This document shows positions 14,241-23,900 of a stretch of DNA of 33,655 bases, in pieces. Positions within the stretch are counted from its first letter, which is position 1, and each line of letters starts with the position of its first letter. The notes beneath the pieces were generated by a model. That model ran no database searches and was not told where the DNA came from. It saw only the letters and a program-made list of their open reading frames with translations. The stretch covers positions 1 to 33,655 of the forward strand of contig JAGGAD010000059.1 of assembly GCA_017889625.1 (NCBI GenBank). Reading direction: 5' to 3'. The stretch is from Bacillota bacterium. Lineage in GTDB: Bacteria > Bacillota > Negativicutes > Sporomusales > CTSoil-080. Both the position numbers and the translations under genes were made by a program.

Positions 14241-15410
14241 ATGAGAATTAAAGAGCGCAGACTATTCTATGTAGGCTTTGGTATAGTGGGCATTTTACTG
14301 GCGCTTTTCGCGATCCACAGCGGCGTATTAACCAAAAAGCAAACTGCGAAAGCCCAGCCGGTAACAGTAAACGCGATGCAGGTAACTGCAAAGGATACGC
14401 CAATTAACTATGAGTTTGTGGGTAAGGTGCAAGCGAAAAATGAAGTCAAAGTCCTGGCGAAAATTTCCGGTAATATTGTGGAAAAGATGGTAAAGGGCGG
14501 CGATACCGTGTATAAGGGGCAGCCGTTGTTTCGAATCGATAATAAGCAATATCGCTCGGCGATCCGTTCGGCCCAGGCGAACTTGGCCAAATCGCAGGCG
14601 GTGTTGAACAACAGTCAGAGAGATGTTGCCAGATACCAGAGCCTGGCGGATCAGGACGCGATCGCTCAGCAGACGTTAGATACTCAGGTTGCCACAGCCG
14701 AGGAAAACGCGGCGGCGGTGGAAGCCAACGAAGCCAGTCTCCGGTCAGCGGAAGAAGACAACCAGGATACGCTGATTGTATCGCCGGTTGACGGACGAAT
14801 CGATGTCAATGACTTGAATGTCGGTGATTATGTAGTGGGGGGATCGACGACGCTGGCAAATGTTTCAACAACCGATCCGGTTGTGGTGCAATTTAGTATG
14901 AGTGAGAATGAATATATAAAATTTATTCAAATGGGTAACGGTGCATTGCCCGAGAACTTTAAAAACAATCTCAAACTTACATTGAGCGATGGCTCGGAGT
15001 ATCCGCTTGCTGGTAATGTCGAACAGATTGATAAGGGAATTAGCACGACCACCGGTACAATTACGATCAAAGCGATGTTTAGCAATCCGCAAAAATTTCT
15101 TGTTCCCGGCATGTTTGCCAGGATTGTGGCCGCGGGGGAAGTTCGTCCTAACGCGCTTTTAATTCCGCAGCGGGCGGTAAAAGAATTGCTGGACAATACC
15201 TTCGTCTTTGTAATTAACGCTGATAATAAGGCCGAACAACGCGCCGTAAAACTGGGTGATAAAGTCGGCAATATGATCCTGGTCGAAGCTGGTCTTGCAA
15301 CCGGCGATACGATTGTTGTAGATGGAATCGACAAGATAAAAACAGGCTCACTATTAAACACAACGATGATTGAACCGGATGATGCATCAACTAATCCGGT
15401 TCAACAATAG
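14241..15410 (+). CDS. RND efflux periplasmic adaptor (AcrA/MexA type)
   Basis: 389 residues. An N-terminal membrane anchor (LFYVGFGIVGILLALFAIHSG, no lipobox Cys) is followed by the adaptor modules. These are a beta-strand/lipoyl part (EFVGKVQAKNEVKVLAKISGNIVEKMVKGG), a coiled-coil hairpin (about 95-165, rich in A, Q, E), the second lipoyl half (VSPVDGRIDVNDLNVGDYV), and the beta-barrel and membrane-proximal domains (FLVPGMFARIVAAG; LLIPQRAVKEL; VVDGIDKIKTGS). It links the inner-membrane pump to the TolC-type channel. ATG follows AGGAGG by 7 bases. It is the first gene of the adaptor-pump-channel operon, 11 bp ahead of the pump gene. Confidence 0.92.
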   Translation: MRIKERRLFYVGFGIVGILLALFAIHSGVLTKKQTAKAQPVTVNAMQVTAKDTPINYEFVGKVQAKNEVKVLAKISGNIVEKMVKGGDTVYKGQPLFRIDNKQYRSAIRSAQANLAKSQAVLNNSQRDVARYQSLADQDAIAQQTLDTQVATAEENAAAVEANEASLRSAEEDNQDTLIVSPVDGRIDVNDLNVGDYVVGGSTTLANVSTTDPVVVQFSMSENEYIKFIQMGNGALPENFKNNLKLTLSDGSEYPLAGNVEQIDKGISTTTGTITIKAMFSNPQKFLVPGMFARIVAAGEVRPNALLIPQRAVKELLDNTFVFVINADNKAEQRAVKLGDKVGNMILVEAGLATGDTIVVDGIDKIKTGSLLNTTMIEPDDASTNPVQQ

Positions 15411-15421
15411 GGGATGTTCTG

Positions 15422-18400
15422 ATGGCAAAATTTTTTATTGAACGTCCGATTTTTGCGATTGTGTTATCGATTATTATTACTATCATCGGGGTAATTGCCG
15501 CGTTTACCCTGCCGATTGCCCAATACCCGAAGATTTCGCCGCCAACGGTGTCGGTTAGTACCACTTATCAAGGGGCCAATGCCGATGTTGTGAACCAAAC
15601 AGTGGCGCAAACCTTGGAAGAAGAAATCAACGGCGTTGAAGAAATGGTGTCGATGTCGTCAACTAGTACCGATGCTGGCACTTATTCATTAAGTGTTCAG
15701 TTTGAGTCCGATAAAAACCCGGATATTGCGGCGGTACAAACGCAAAACCGGGTTGCAGAAGTATTATCATCGTTGCCGACCACTGTGCAGACGACGGGTG
15801 TAACCACCAGGCAGTCATCACAGGATCAGGCGATGACTTTTACGTTGTATTCACCAAACGGCACATATGGTACTAAGTTTTTAAAGAATTATGCCAGTGT
15901 TTATCTGGTTGATGCCATTAAACGGGTCGATGGCGTGGGCGATGTTGTGGAATACGGTTCTGATTATAGTATGCGAGTCTGGCTTAATCCGCAAAAAATG
16001 GAACAGTTAGGCATTTCCACAACTGAAGTTACTTCAGCAATTGAAAGCCAAAATACACAGGCCGCGTCCGGTTCGGTGGGGAAGATGCCGAATGCATCCA
16101 GTCAGGAATTTCAATACACGACTCGGATTAAGGGGCGGTTAACCGAGCCTATTGAATTTGAAAATATAATTATTCGCGCCAAATCCGATGGCTCGTTTAC
16201 CCGCCTAAAAGATATTGCTCGGGTCGAAATGGGCAGCAAAGATTATACCTATAATACTTTGACAAATGGACAACCTTCGACAGGCTTGGCAGTTAAGTTA
16301 ACCAGTAGCGCCAATATTTTGGAAACAGTCAGCAAGGTTAAGCAGGTATTGACCGAAGCCTCGCAAAACTTCCCGGATGATTTAAAATACAAGATTGTTG
16401 TCGATAATAGTAATTTTGTTCGGGAATCAATTAAAGAAGTGCTTAAAACCTTCGCGGAAGCTTTGTTATTGGTGTTAGTTGTGGTATTTGTCTTTTTACA
16501 GAGTTGGCGGGCGACGCTGATTCCGATGCTGGCTGTACCGGTGTCCTTAATCGGAACTTTTGGAGCGTTTGTCGCGTTGGGATTTACGATCAATACTTTA
16601 AGTTTGTTCGCTATGGTGTTGGCGATTGGGCTGGTGGTTGATGACGCCATTGTGGTTATCGAGGCCGTGGAGCATCATATGCGCTATTCGGGGCTTAACC
16701 CGATGGAAGCGACGAAGAAAGCGATGAGTGAAGTTTCCGGCCCCGTGGTGGCGATTGCGTTTGTTTTGGCTTCGGTGTTTATTCCAGTCGCCTTTTTTGG
16801 CGGCATGATGGGAATTTTGTACAAGCAATTTGCTCTGACGATTGCAGTGTCGATGGCCTTGTCGGCGGTCGTGGCTTTAACATTAACCCCAGCCCTTTGT
16901 GCGTTGTTATTAAAACCGTATAATCCTGATGCTCATGGCGGTGTAATGGGACGGCTTTTTGACGCCTTCAATCGATTATTTGACGTCGGTATTGAAAGGT
17001 ATGCCAGTTTTGTAGGCAAAGCGATTGGTAAAGCCAGGCTATGTATAGCGCTGTTGGCAGTACTAATTATTTGTGCCGGGGTGTTATATAAAATAGTTCC
17101 ATCATCATTTGTTCCCGATGAAGATCAGGGCTTTTTTATAACGACGATTACGTTGCCTGAGGCGGCAAGTTTGAATCGTACTATTGATACGGTAAAAGAA
17201 TTGTCCGCCAAAGTACAAGCCCAGCCTGGAATTTTGAATGTTATGGGATTGTCTGGCATGGATGTATTGAGCGGTGGCACGAAACCCAACGGGGGGGTGC
17301 TCTTTGTTGCGTTGAAACCGTGGGAGGAACGGAAAGATGCTGCAACTCAGGTTAAAATGGAAATTGCTCAGAGTATGGCCAATGGAGCCCAACTGCCGGA
17401 AGGAACGGTCATTTCGTTTGCCCCGCCGGCATTACCGGGGTTAGGCATAATGGGAGGATTTACCTTAATGCTGGAGGCACAAAGCGGCGGAACTTTATCG
17501 CAACTGGACAGTGTGTCCCAGCAGTTTCTTGAAGCAGCTCGCCAGCGGCCGGAGATCGGCGCGATTACAGCTAATTTTAAAAGTAATACGCCCAGTTATG
17601 AATTTGAAGTGGATCGGGAGAAAGCCGAAACACTGGGGGTCGATGTTGCTGATGTGTTTACGACCTTGCAAGCAACAATTGGTGGTACTCAAGTCAATGA
17701 TTTTAATAGGTTTGGCCGCACTTACAAAGTTGTTGTTCAAGCGGAATCAAATTTTCGCGGCGATGTGAATGAATTGCGATCTATTTTTGTAAAGAATTCT
17801 AGTGACGTCATGGTGCCGTTAAATACACTGATTAAATCGAAAAAGGTAACTGCGCCGTCGTTGATTACCCGTTATAACGGTGTAAACGCTGCTAAGATCA
17901 GCGGCAGTCCAGCGACCGGTTATAGTTCCGGCCAGGCCATTACGGCGCTGGAAGAAGTGGCCAAGGAAACGTTGCCCAGTGGTTATTCTTATGAATGGGC
18001 GGGCGAAAGTCGCGAAGAAAAAATTTCTGGCAACCGGGCCCCGATAGTGTTCGGGATGGCGATAGTTTTTGTCTTCCTCTGTTTGGCGGCGCTATATGAA
18101 AGCTGGAGCGTTCCCTTTGCGGTGCTGCTCGCGATTCCATCAGGTATTTTCGGCGCGCTATTTTTCCAGTATATTCGAGGTCTGGAAAATAGCGTGTATA
18201 TGCAAATTGGTTTGGTTATGTTAATTGGTCTGGCGGCGAAAAACGCGATATTGATTATCGAATTCGCCAAAGTCCGGGTCGACAAGGGGATGTCTCCCGT
18301 CCAGGCCGCGATTGAGGCGGCAAAAATCCGGCTGCGACCGATTCTGATGACGTCGTTCGCATTTATTATCGGCTGCTTCCCACTGGCCGTCGCCACTGGG

Positions 18401-18562
18401 GCTGGTGCCGGGGCCAGAACGTCGATGGGAACGGCGGTTGTCGGCGGAATGTTTACCGCTACTTCGATAGGCATCTTTTTAATTCCAGTGCTGTTCGTCG
18501 TCGTAGAACGGGTAAACGCAAAAATTCACTCGTCCCGAAAACAGCGGCGGACGATAGAATAA
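15422..18562 (+). CDS. RND inner-membrane multidrug pump (AcrB/MexB, HAE1 type)
   Basis: 1046 residues, the full length of HAE1 pumps. It begins MAKFFIERPIFAIVLSIIIT as in AcrB. Proton-relay residues are present: the Asp pair in GLVVDDAIVVIEAVEHHM (helix 4) and the Lys in GLAAKNAILIIEFAK (helix 10). The porter-domain segments FPDDLKYKIVVDNSNFV and LPEAASLNRTIDTVKEL and the conserved FVPDEDQGFFI are also present. It takes amphiphilic compounds from the periplasm or membrane and drives them out using the proton gradient. The natural substrate is not evident; phenolics from the adjacent tannin locus or antibiotics are possible. The following 120 bp hold a weak hairpin and the ribosome binding site of the channel gene. 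Confidence 0.93.
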   Translation: MAKFFIERPIFAIVLSIIITIIGVIAAFTLPIAQYPKISPPTVSVSTTYQGANADVVNQTVAQTLEEEINGVEEMVSMSSTSTDAGTYSLSVQFESDKNPDIAAVQTQNRVAEVLSSLPTTVQTTGVTTRQSSQDQAMTFTLYSPNGTYGTKFLKNYASVYLVDAIKRVDGVGDVVEYGSDYSMRVWLNPQKMEQLGISTTEVTSAIESQNTQAASGSVGKMPNASSQEFQYTTRIKGRLTEPIEFENIIIRAKSDGSFTRLKDIARVEMGSKDYTYNTLTNGQPSTGLAVKLTSSANILETVSKVKQVLTEASQNFPDDLKYKIVVDNSNFVRESIKEVLKTFAEALLLVLVVVFVFLQSWRATLIPMLAVPVSLIGTFGAFVALGFTINTLSLFAMVLAIGLVVDDAIVVIEAVEHHMRYSGLNPMEATKKAMSEVSGPVVAIAFVLASVFIPVAFFGGMMGILYKQFALTIAVSMALSAVVALTLTPALCALLLKPYNPDAHGGVMGRLFDAFNRLFDVGIERYASFVGKAIGKARLCIALLAVLIICAGVLYKIVPSSFVPDEDQGFFITTITLPEAASLNRTIDTVKELSAKVQAQPGILNVMGLSGMDVLSGGTKPNGGVLFVALKPWEERKDAATQVKMEIAQSMANGAQLPEGTVISFAPPALPGLGIMGGFTLMLEAQSGGTLSQLDSVSQQFLEAARQRPEIGAITANFKSNTPSYEFEVDREKAETLGVDVADVFTTLQATIGGTQVNDFNRFGRTYKVVVQAESNFRGDVNELRSIFVKNSSDVMVPLNTLIKSKKVTAPSLITRYNGVNAAKISGSPATGYSSGQAITALEEVAKETLPSGYSYEWAGESREEKISGNRAPIVFGMAIVFVFLCLAALYESWSVPFAVLLAIPSGIFGALFFQYIRGLENSVYMQIGLVMLIGLAAKNAILIIEFAKVRVDKGMSPVQAAIEAAKIRLRPILMTSFAFIIGCFPLAVATGAGAGARTSMGTAVVGGMFTATSIGIFLIPVLFVVVERVNAKIHSSRKQRRTIE

Positions 18563-18592
18563 ATCAAATTCAGTAAGTTTATTAACCGGGTG

Positions 18593-18620
18593 CGGATAAG
18601 GTCCTGCAGGGCTTTATCCG
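18593..18620 (+). terminator. Weak hairpin after the pump gene
   Basis: CGGATAA (18593-18599) pairs with TTATCCG (18614-18620). Only a poor T-run follows, so it may lower rather than stop transcription into the channel gene. Confidence 0.4.
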
Positions 18621-18682
18621 TAATTTATAGCTGGTAACTGTCCAACGTGATGAGAAAGTTTTATTTTAAGGGAGGGATACTA

Positions 18683-19911
18683 GTGAAGAATAAAAAATGG
18701 CTGTTTTCATCAAGCATAGCGCTGGCGGCACTGCTTTCATTAAAGAAGCAATGTCGGCTCGGGAAACGAATTATTGGGCAGTAAAGCAGGCGGAGTCCGG
18801 CAAAGGGTTCACATTAGATTACACCCATGCAGCGGAGCGGTATACTACATATAGCAGTTATAAGGTTGGGTCTAACGGATATCTGCTGGCGGGTTCACAA
18901 TATTATGGCGTTACCGACTTTGACAACGCATTTTCGTTTACCCTTCCCTTATATAGCGGCGGCAGTCTGGAAGGGCAAATTGATGAGGCCAAGCTGAATC
19001 TTAAGGTATCGGATTTAACGCTGGAAGCGACTAAACAACAACTAAAACAGACGGTTGTCAGCGATTATTTCAGTGTGCTGGAATACAAGAATAACTTGGA
19101 AGTAAGTCAGGAAACGGTGGCTAACTATCAGAACCATCTGGCGAATGTCCAACTTGAATATTCGGCTGGCACGGTCGCCAAAACTGACGTGCTTGCTAGT
19201 CAGGTTTCCCTGGCGGATGCGCAGGCCAGCTTGATCAAGGTGCAAAATAGTTGGGATTTAGCGGTTGCTACCCTTAACAATGCAATTGGTTTGCCATTGG
19301 AGAGCGAGTTGACGTTGAAAGATGAGCTTGCGTATGAAAAAAATGAGTTAACGTTGGCGGCCTGTGATCAATATGCGTTGCAGCATCGACCGGAAATGGC
19401 CGAGTATCAGGCCCAAATAGATATTGCCAAGGCTGGAATTGATGTCGCTAAGGCTGGGAAAAGACCGTCGGTTAACTTAGTGGCGACGGAAGATTGGTAT
19501 GACAGTGATTTTCCCGGGACTGATAATAATAATTGGTCAGTGGGATTGGCTACGTCCTGGAGTATCTTGGATTCAGGCTTGGTTGATTCTAAGGTAAAAC
19601 AGGCTGAGACTAGCCTCAATGCCGCTAAGATTTCCGCCGATCAAGAACGGGATACGATCCGCCTGGAGGTTCGCCAGTATTTTCTCAGCATGCGCGAAGC
19701 GGAAAAACGGATTGAGACGACCAAAGTCGCAGTGAATCAGGCCCAAGATAATCTTCGGATTAGCGAGGTGCAATACAAGACGGGGGTAGGCACGAACCTA
19801 GATGTTTTGGATGCGGTATTATCCCTGAAAGAAGCAAAAACAAATTATATTCAGGCATTATACGATTATAATACAAGCAAGGCCTCGCTGGATAAAGCGA
19901 TGGGTAAGTAA
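18683..19911 (+). CDS. TolC-family outer-membrane channel, 5' end disrupted
   Basis: The ribosome binding site AAGGGAGGG (18668-18676) serves a GTG at 18683 that encodes a clean signal peptide (MKNKKWLFSSSIALAALLSL), but that frame stops soon after. The TolC body lies in a different frame, open from an ATG at 18697 that has no ribosome binding site and no signal peptide. Adding one A to the AAA run at 18742-18744 would join the frames as LSLKEAMSARETNYW. Even then the family's first ~25 mature residues (an L-x-L-x-x-A...AL-x-NNP-type segment) seem missing. The body has both TolC repeats: coiled-coil helices about 100-180 and 300-400, with YSAGTVAKTDVLASQVSLADA and YKTGVGTNLDVLDAVLSL. It would complete the RND pump if exported. 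Confidence 0.8.
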
Positions 19912-19960
19912 TGTTTAATACATAAGAAAAACGTAAATTATTTTTTGGCGAATATAAGAA

Positions 19961-20000
19961 AAACCGGCACACATAGTCTAACTATAGGTGCCGGTTTTAT
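19961..20000 (+). terminator. Terminator of the RND operon
   Basis: AACCGGCAC (19962-19970) and GTGCCGGTT (19988-19996), with an inner ATAGT/ACTAT extension, followed by TT. It closes the efflux operon. Confidence 0.85.
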
Positions 20001-20214
20001 GCGGTTTCATCCATTTAATTAAGCTTTTAACTTATCAAGTAATTGTTTAAGTCCAAACTTAGTCATGTTTTGTTGTTCTTAAAAATAACTTAGTGTAACC
20101 TTCTAATGGAATTGCTTTTGACGAACCCCCAGATGCTTTATGAAAGTTTATGGAAGGAATTTGCAATGAAAATAAGAAACATATATTAATGCTATAGCCG
20201 AGGAGTTGAGAAAC
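20001..20214. other. Intergenic stretch between the efflux operon and the GNAT gene
   Basis: On the minus strand a 15-codon frame (20023-20070, MTKFGLKQLLDKLKA) lacks a convincing ribosome binding site and may be the remnant of a larger gene. Otherwise nothing gene-like is seen before the GNAT ribosome binding site at 20199-20204. Confidence 0.35.
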
Positions 20215-20652
20215 ATGATAATCCGTAATATGGAAGAAAAAGACTTAAATGATGTAGCGATACTATATGAGTCGTTATCGGGGAAAAAGAGCAACATAGA
20301 AAATATGGCTAATAAATTTGCATTAATCAATAGCAATGCAAGCTATAATGTGGCAGTGGCCGAAGACAGTGGCAAAATAGTCGGCACCGCGATGGGGATA
20401 ATCTGCCATAATATGATGGCAGACTTAAATTCATTCTTGGTAATAGAAGCCTTTATCGTTGATGAAGCCCATAGAAGACAGGGGATAGGTAAAAATATAT
20501 TACTATACCTGGAAAATAAAGCCAAAAGCTGTGGGTGTAGCTATATTATTCTGATTTCTGGCGAACTAAGAACTGATGCCCATAAACTATACACACACCT
20601 AGGCTACGGCAAAGACAATGCCAAAGGCTTCAGAAAGATGTTAGTGAGTTAA
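20215..20652 (+). CDS. GNAT-family N-acetyltransferase
   Basis: 145 residues from the ATG 10 bases after GAGGAG; an upstream in-frame TTG is too close to the ribosome binding site. The acetyl-CoA motif A is clear (AFIVDEAHRRQGIGKNILLYLENKA), followed by strand YIILISGE and motif B ELRTDAHKLYTHLGYGKDNAKGFRKML. The Gly-x-Gly loop RRQGIGK binds the pyrophosphate of acetyl-CoA. The acceptor substrate cannot be read from sequence. It is a single gene with no functional link to its neighbours. Confidence 0.85.
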   Translation: MIIRNMEEKDLNDVAILYESLSGKKSNIENMANKFALINSNASYNVAVAEDSGKIVGTAMGIICHNMMADLNSFLVIEAFIVDEAHRRQGIGKNILLYLENKAKSCGCSYIILISGELRTDAHKLYTHLGYGKDNAKGFRKMLVS

Positions 20653-20764
20653 TCTTCCAAGTTTCAATAAATTAATGGAAATGGCAGTAATTTGTTATAT
20701 AATGCGTATAACTATTTAAATAAAACTGTTTTTCTGGCAATATAATTGATAGGAGTTGAAGAAT

Positions 20765-21763
20765 ATGGCAAATAAAAAACTAAAAGTATGTGTCTTTAAC
20801 TATCGTGAGTTTGATGAGGCTGAGTACTTCCACAAAATCAGCGAAGAACTAGAAATAGAACTGGTTATCAGTACCGAAAATCCGACTCTTGCCAATATCC
20901 ATCTCGCCAACGAATGTGATTGCATCAGCATTATAACGACCCCCGTGGATGCGGCGTTAATAAAAAAACTCCATGAAATGAATATAAAATTGATTTCAAC
21001 CAGAACGATTGGCTTTGATCATATTGATATACAATGTGCGAAAGAATTAGGGATTCAGGTAAGCAATGCAAGCTATCCGCCTGATGGTGTCGCTGATTAT
21101 GCGATTATGCTAATGCTGATGGCTTGCCGCCATATGAAGCGAATTATGGAACGGGCCGCTATTCAGGACTTTTCCTTGCCGGGGCTTAAAGGCAAAGACT
21201 TTGCAAAGCTGACAATCGGTATTATTGGGACGGGAAAAATCGGCCAAACCGTAATTCGCCATCTATCAGGATTTGGCAATGAGATATTAGCATACTCTTT
21301 ATATGAAAGTGAAGAAATTAAGCAATATGCAAAATATGTTTCCCTTGACGAACTTTTAAATCGTTGTGATATAATCAGCCTTCATGCACCGGTTGATGAA
21401 ACCAATCACCATATGCTCAATGCCACCGCAATAGCTAAAATGAAAGACCGAGTAATTATCATAAATACAGCAAGAGGCGCTTTGATTGATACAAAAGCCT
21501 TGCTAGACGGAATAGAAAGCGGCAAAATCGGCGCGGCAGCATTAGATGTGATCGAAAATGAAGCGGGACTATATTATAATGACTTAGAATCAAAAGTATT
21601 ACATAATCGTGATTTAGCAGCTCTAAAAAACTATCCCAATGTTATTGTAACTCCCCATATGGCCTTTTACACGAACAGTGCTATACAAGACATGGTCTAC
21701 TCCTCGTTAAAGAGCTGCCTCCTAGAAATTGAAGGAAAAGAAAATCCTTGGCGAGTAAATTAG
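20765..21763 (+). CDS. D-lactate dehydrogenase-like D-2-hydroxyacid dehydrogenase
   Basis: 332 residues; the ATG at 20765 lies about 9 bases after TAGGAGT. NAD-binding Rossmann motif GTGKIG at 155-160. Catalytic triad Arg236 (NTARGALID), Glu264 (DVIENE) and His298 (TPHMAFYT), close to the numbering of lactobacillar D-lactate dehydrogenase. The segment VADYAIMLMLMACR and YYND insert match the D-LDH/VanH branch rather than phosphoglycerate dehydrogenase. It reduces pyruvate or a related 2-ketoacid to the D-hydroxyacid with NADH, in the cytoplasm. No van-type ligase or dipeptidase genes accompany it, so a resistance role is not supported. Confidence 0.85.
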   Translation: MANKKLKVCVFNYREFDEAEYFHKISEELEIELVISTENPTLANIHLANECDCISIITTPVDAALIKKLHEMNIKLISTRTIGFDHIDIQCAKELGIQVSNASYPPDGVADYAIMLMLMACRHMKRIMERAAIQDFSLPGLKGKDFAKLTIGIIGTGKIGQTVIRHLSGFGNEILAYSLYESEEIKQYAKYVSLDELLNRCDIISLHAPVDETNHHMLNATAIAKMKDRVIIINTARGALIDTKALLDGIESGKIGAAALDVIENEAGLYYNDLESKVLHNRDLAALKNYPNVIVTPHMAFYTNSAIQDMVYSSLKSCLLEIEGKENPWRVN

Positions 21764-21928
21764 CAGAAGCTAATAATTCAAGATTACCTCCTACTGTCCT
21801 GCTTGTAAAATCGGCAATGGTTTTTTAACGATAATATTTGTTTTTTATCTTCAATGTATCTGTATTATGAATATTGCTAACAATATAGAGGTAGAAAGAC
21901 AATTTTACTATTTTTGGGAGGTTGCGTT

Positions 21929-22231
21929 ATGGCGCAAGATAAAACTCTAACCTGTCGTGAGTGCGGAAAAGAATTTGTTTTCAGTGCCTCAGAACAAGAC
22001 TTTTTTGCCGAAAAAGGTTTTACCAATGAACCCAGTCGCTGCCCCGATTGCCGGGCTGCCCGCAAACAACAGAACGCTGGTGGTTATAGCCGTGGTGGTG
22101 GGTCTCAGCGGCGTGAAATGTTTCCAGCTACTTGCGCGGAGTGTGGCAGAGAAACCCAAGTCCCCTTCCGTCCTAGTGGTGATCGCCCGGTTTACTGCAG
22201 TGATTGCTTTAATCGAAATAACCAGCACTAG
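21929..22231 (+). CDS. Zinc-ribbon protein with CxxC-x17-CxxC domain
   Basis: 100 residues, ATG 7 bases after GGGAGG; the earlier in-frame ATG at 21914 lies before the ribosome binding site. The N-terminal zinc ribbon is CRECGKEF...CPDCRAARK; a basic Gly/Ser/Arg linker (GGYSRGGGSQRR) follows; the second ribbon is CAECGRE...YCSDCF with exactly 17 residues between CxxC pairs. Such small double zinc-ribbon proteins are common in anaerobes and candidate phyla, with unknown function and probable nucleic-acid binding (cold-shock-like proteins often carry the same domain). It is monocistronic. Confidence 0.82.
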   Translation: MAQDKTLTCRECGKEFVFSASEQDFFAEKGFTNEPSRCPDCRAARKQQNAGGYSRGGGSQRREMFPATCAECGRETQVPFRPSGDRPVYCSDCFNRNNQH

Positions 22232-22366
22232 CAGATTGACCATTAATTGATCTGCTAGCAAAGGCTGACAAAGGTTGGATAAGCAGTTGATACCATCATT
22301 CTCCGGATTCCTAGTAGTGTGATACAAATGAGCGGTAGAAGTATTAAGAAAGGTTGAGGACAGAAT

Positions 22367-22588
22367 ATGGCACATATGTACAGATGGAGGTTTTATATGG
22401 ATTCACACGGAAATTGGCGCTGGAAACGTCAGGCATCCGCAAGCCAAGCCGTTGCCTATTCCACGAGCTTTGAGAATAGAACTGACTGTATTAATAATGC
22501 CAGGAGCTGTGGCTACATAGTAAGTGAAGCGGAAACGCCTCTTTCGAGAGACCCGTTTTCAGAGGTCCGACTCCCTGACCCCGAATGA
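22367..22588 (+). CDS. Small DUF1508/YegP-like protein
   Basis: 73 residues. The pattern YRWRFYMDSHGNWRWK, then AVAYSTSFENRTDCINNARSCGY, follows the DUF1508 repeat (F-x-x-Y-x-D-x-x-G-x-x-RW, A-x-S-x-x-Y/F, C-x-x-x-I/A-x-x...). This is a single repeat, where YegP of E. coli has two. GAGGAC precedes ATG by 7 bases. Function of the family is unknown. The hairpin at 22685-22745 may terminate it. Confidence 0.65.
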   Translation: MAHMYRWRFYMDSHGNWRWKRQASASQAVAYSTSFENRTDCINNARSCGYIVSEAETPLSRDPFSEVRLPDPE

Positions 22589-22684
22589 CCTATCTTGTTA
22601 TATACGGCTACTGTCATTGTTTGTTATCCACCATTTGAACTGACGAGAGACGGGAGGATTCGCAAGTCCTTACATCATCATGAG

Positions 22685-22745
22685 ATGCTCCCCATAAGGT
22701 AAACAGTGAAAATAAAAAACTGTTTATTCGAAGGGGGGCATTTTC
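22685..22745 (+). repeat. Long imperfect inverted repeat, terminator or decayed insertion-element end
   Basis: ATGCTCCCC (22685-22693) opposes GGGGGGCAT (22733-22741), and AAACAG (22701-22706) opposes CTGTTT, followed by TTTTC. It could be a terminator for the gene ending at 22588 or a solo inverted-repeat element. The rest of 22589-22996 shows nothing gene-like. Confidence 0.5.
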
Positions 22746-22996
22746 AATGCCTTAAAATAATAAAGAGACTAACCTTCTAATGATTGCTGAATGGTGAGGA
22801 AAATTATTTGACATAAACCACCATAAATACTGATTCCTCGCCAAAATATGAATAGCTTTAAAGTGCGATTTAATAAAATTAGCAGGGTTTTAGACGTAAA
22901 AAGCGAATTATAAAAACCTATGTCATTTTACTAAATTTCCGGCTTTGCCAGAAGTTAATATACAATGAAATGTTTTATCTTTTGTGGGGCGATACA

Positions 22997-23803
22997 GTGA
23001 AGTTATATAAAGTAATCGTAATCATTCTTATACTTGGAAGCTTATTGTTACAGGGAAATATAATTAGTCAGCCTAGAGAAATACCGGTACTAAACTACCA
23101 TATGGTTGAAGATAACGTTGATAACCAATTAGCAGTAACTGTCAAAGACTTTGACGATCAAATGTCCTATCTTTATCGGAATGGCTACAAATCAATTACT
23201 CCTGATGAATTGCTTTCATATCTGAAAAATGGTGATGATATCCCTGAAAAATCAGTATTAATTACCTTTGACGACGGCTATCGAGATACATATTTAAATG
23301 CTTATCCGATATTGGAAAAATATAGATTTACGGCAACTGTTTTTTTAATTACCGATGTAGTTGGTAATGATGACTGGTATTTAGATTGGGATCAAGTTAA
23401 AAAAATGCACCAAGCTGGGTTTGTCATTGGATCACATACCCTAAGTCATGTTCCGTTGACCACTCTTTCCCGGGATGAAGCATTGCTTGAATTGCAGAAA
23501 TCAAAAGAAAAAATTGAAGGGGAACTGGGAACAACGGCGAGTTATTTTGCCTATCCGACTGGTGCATATAATGATGAAGTTCTTGACTTGGTAAAGAAGG
23601 TTGGGTACAAAGCGGCTTTCTCAGTACAATTCGGAAAGTCCGGGCAAAATAGCAATATTTATGAATTAGAACGAATTCCTATCTTTAGATCGACTTGGGC
23701 ATTTTATGATTTTTACTTGCGGCTACATTTTACATCCTTAGTCGAAAAAGCTAGATGGATAAAAAAGGAAATAATGGGTGAGACTTTGGTTCAAGCTAAT
23801 TAA
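22997..23803 (+). CDS. Membrane-anchored polysaccharide deacetylase (NodB domain)
   Basis: 268 residues from a GTG at 22997; a longer form from ATG 22970 has no ribosome binding site either, so the start is uncertain. One N-terminal hydrophobic segment (KVIVIILILGSLLLQGNII) anchors or exports it. The NodB homology domain shows the metal/catalytic motifs TFDDGY (Asp-Asp), SHTLSH (His-x3-His) and FAYPTGAYN. Such enzymes remove acetyl groups from N-acetylglucosamine polymers such as peptidoglycan or surface polysaccharide. It has its own terminator and no linked polysaccharide genes. Confidence 0.88.
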   Translation: MKLYKVIVIILILGSLLLQGNIISQPREIPVLNYHMVEDNVDNQLAVTVKDFDDQMSYLYRNGYKSITPDELLSYLKNGDDIPEKSVLITFDDGYRDTYLNAYPILEKYRFTATVFLITDVVGNDDWYLDWDQVKKMHQAGFVIGSHTLSHVPLTTLSRDEALLELQKSKEKIEGELGTTASYFAYPTGAYNDEVLDLVKKVGYKAAFSVQFGKSGQNSNIYELERIPIFRSTWAFYDFYLRLHFTSLVEKARWIKKEIMGETLVQAN

Positions 23804-23811
23804 CTAAACAC

Positions 23812-23843
23812 AAAAAAACACGGACGTCTGGGCCGTGTTTTTA
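23812..23843 (+). terminator. Terminator of the deacetylase gene
   Basis: AACACGG (23817-23823) and CCGTGTT (23833-23839) with T-run; the stem matches that of the porin terminator at 494-528. Confidence 0.8.
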
Positions 23844-23900
23844 TATGCTGTGCGCCCGATTCTTAAAAAGACGCTACCGACTCGAATCCCTACTCGATTT

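Noticed and set aside
20765-21763. VanH-type glycopeptide resistance gene
   Set aside because: The enzyme resembles VanH but no D-Ala-D-Lac ligase, dipeptidase or two-component genes are nearby.
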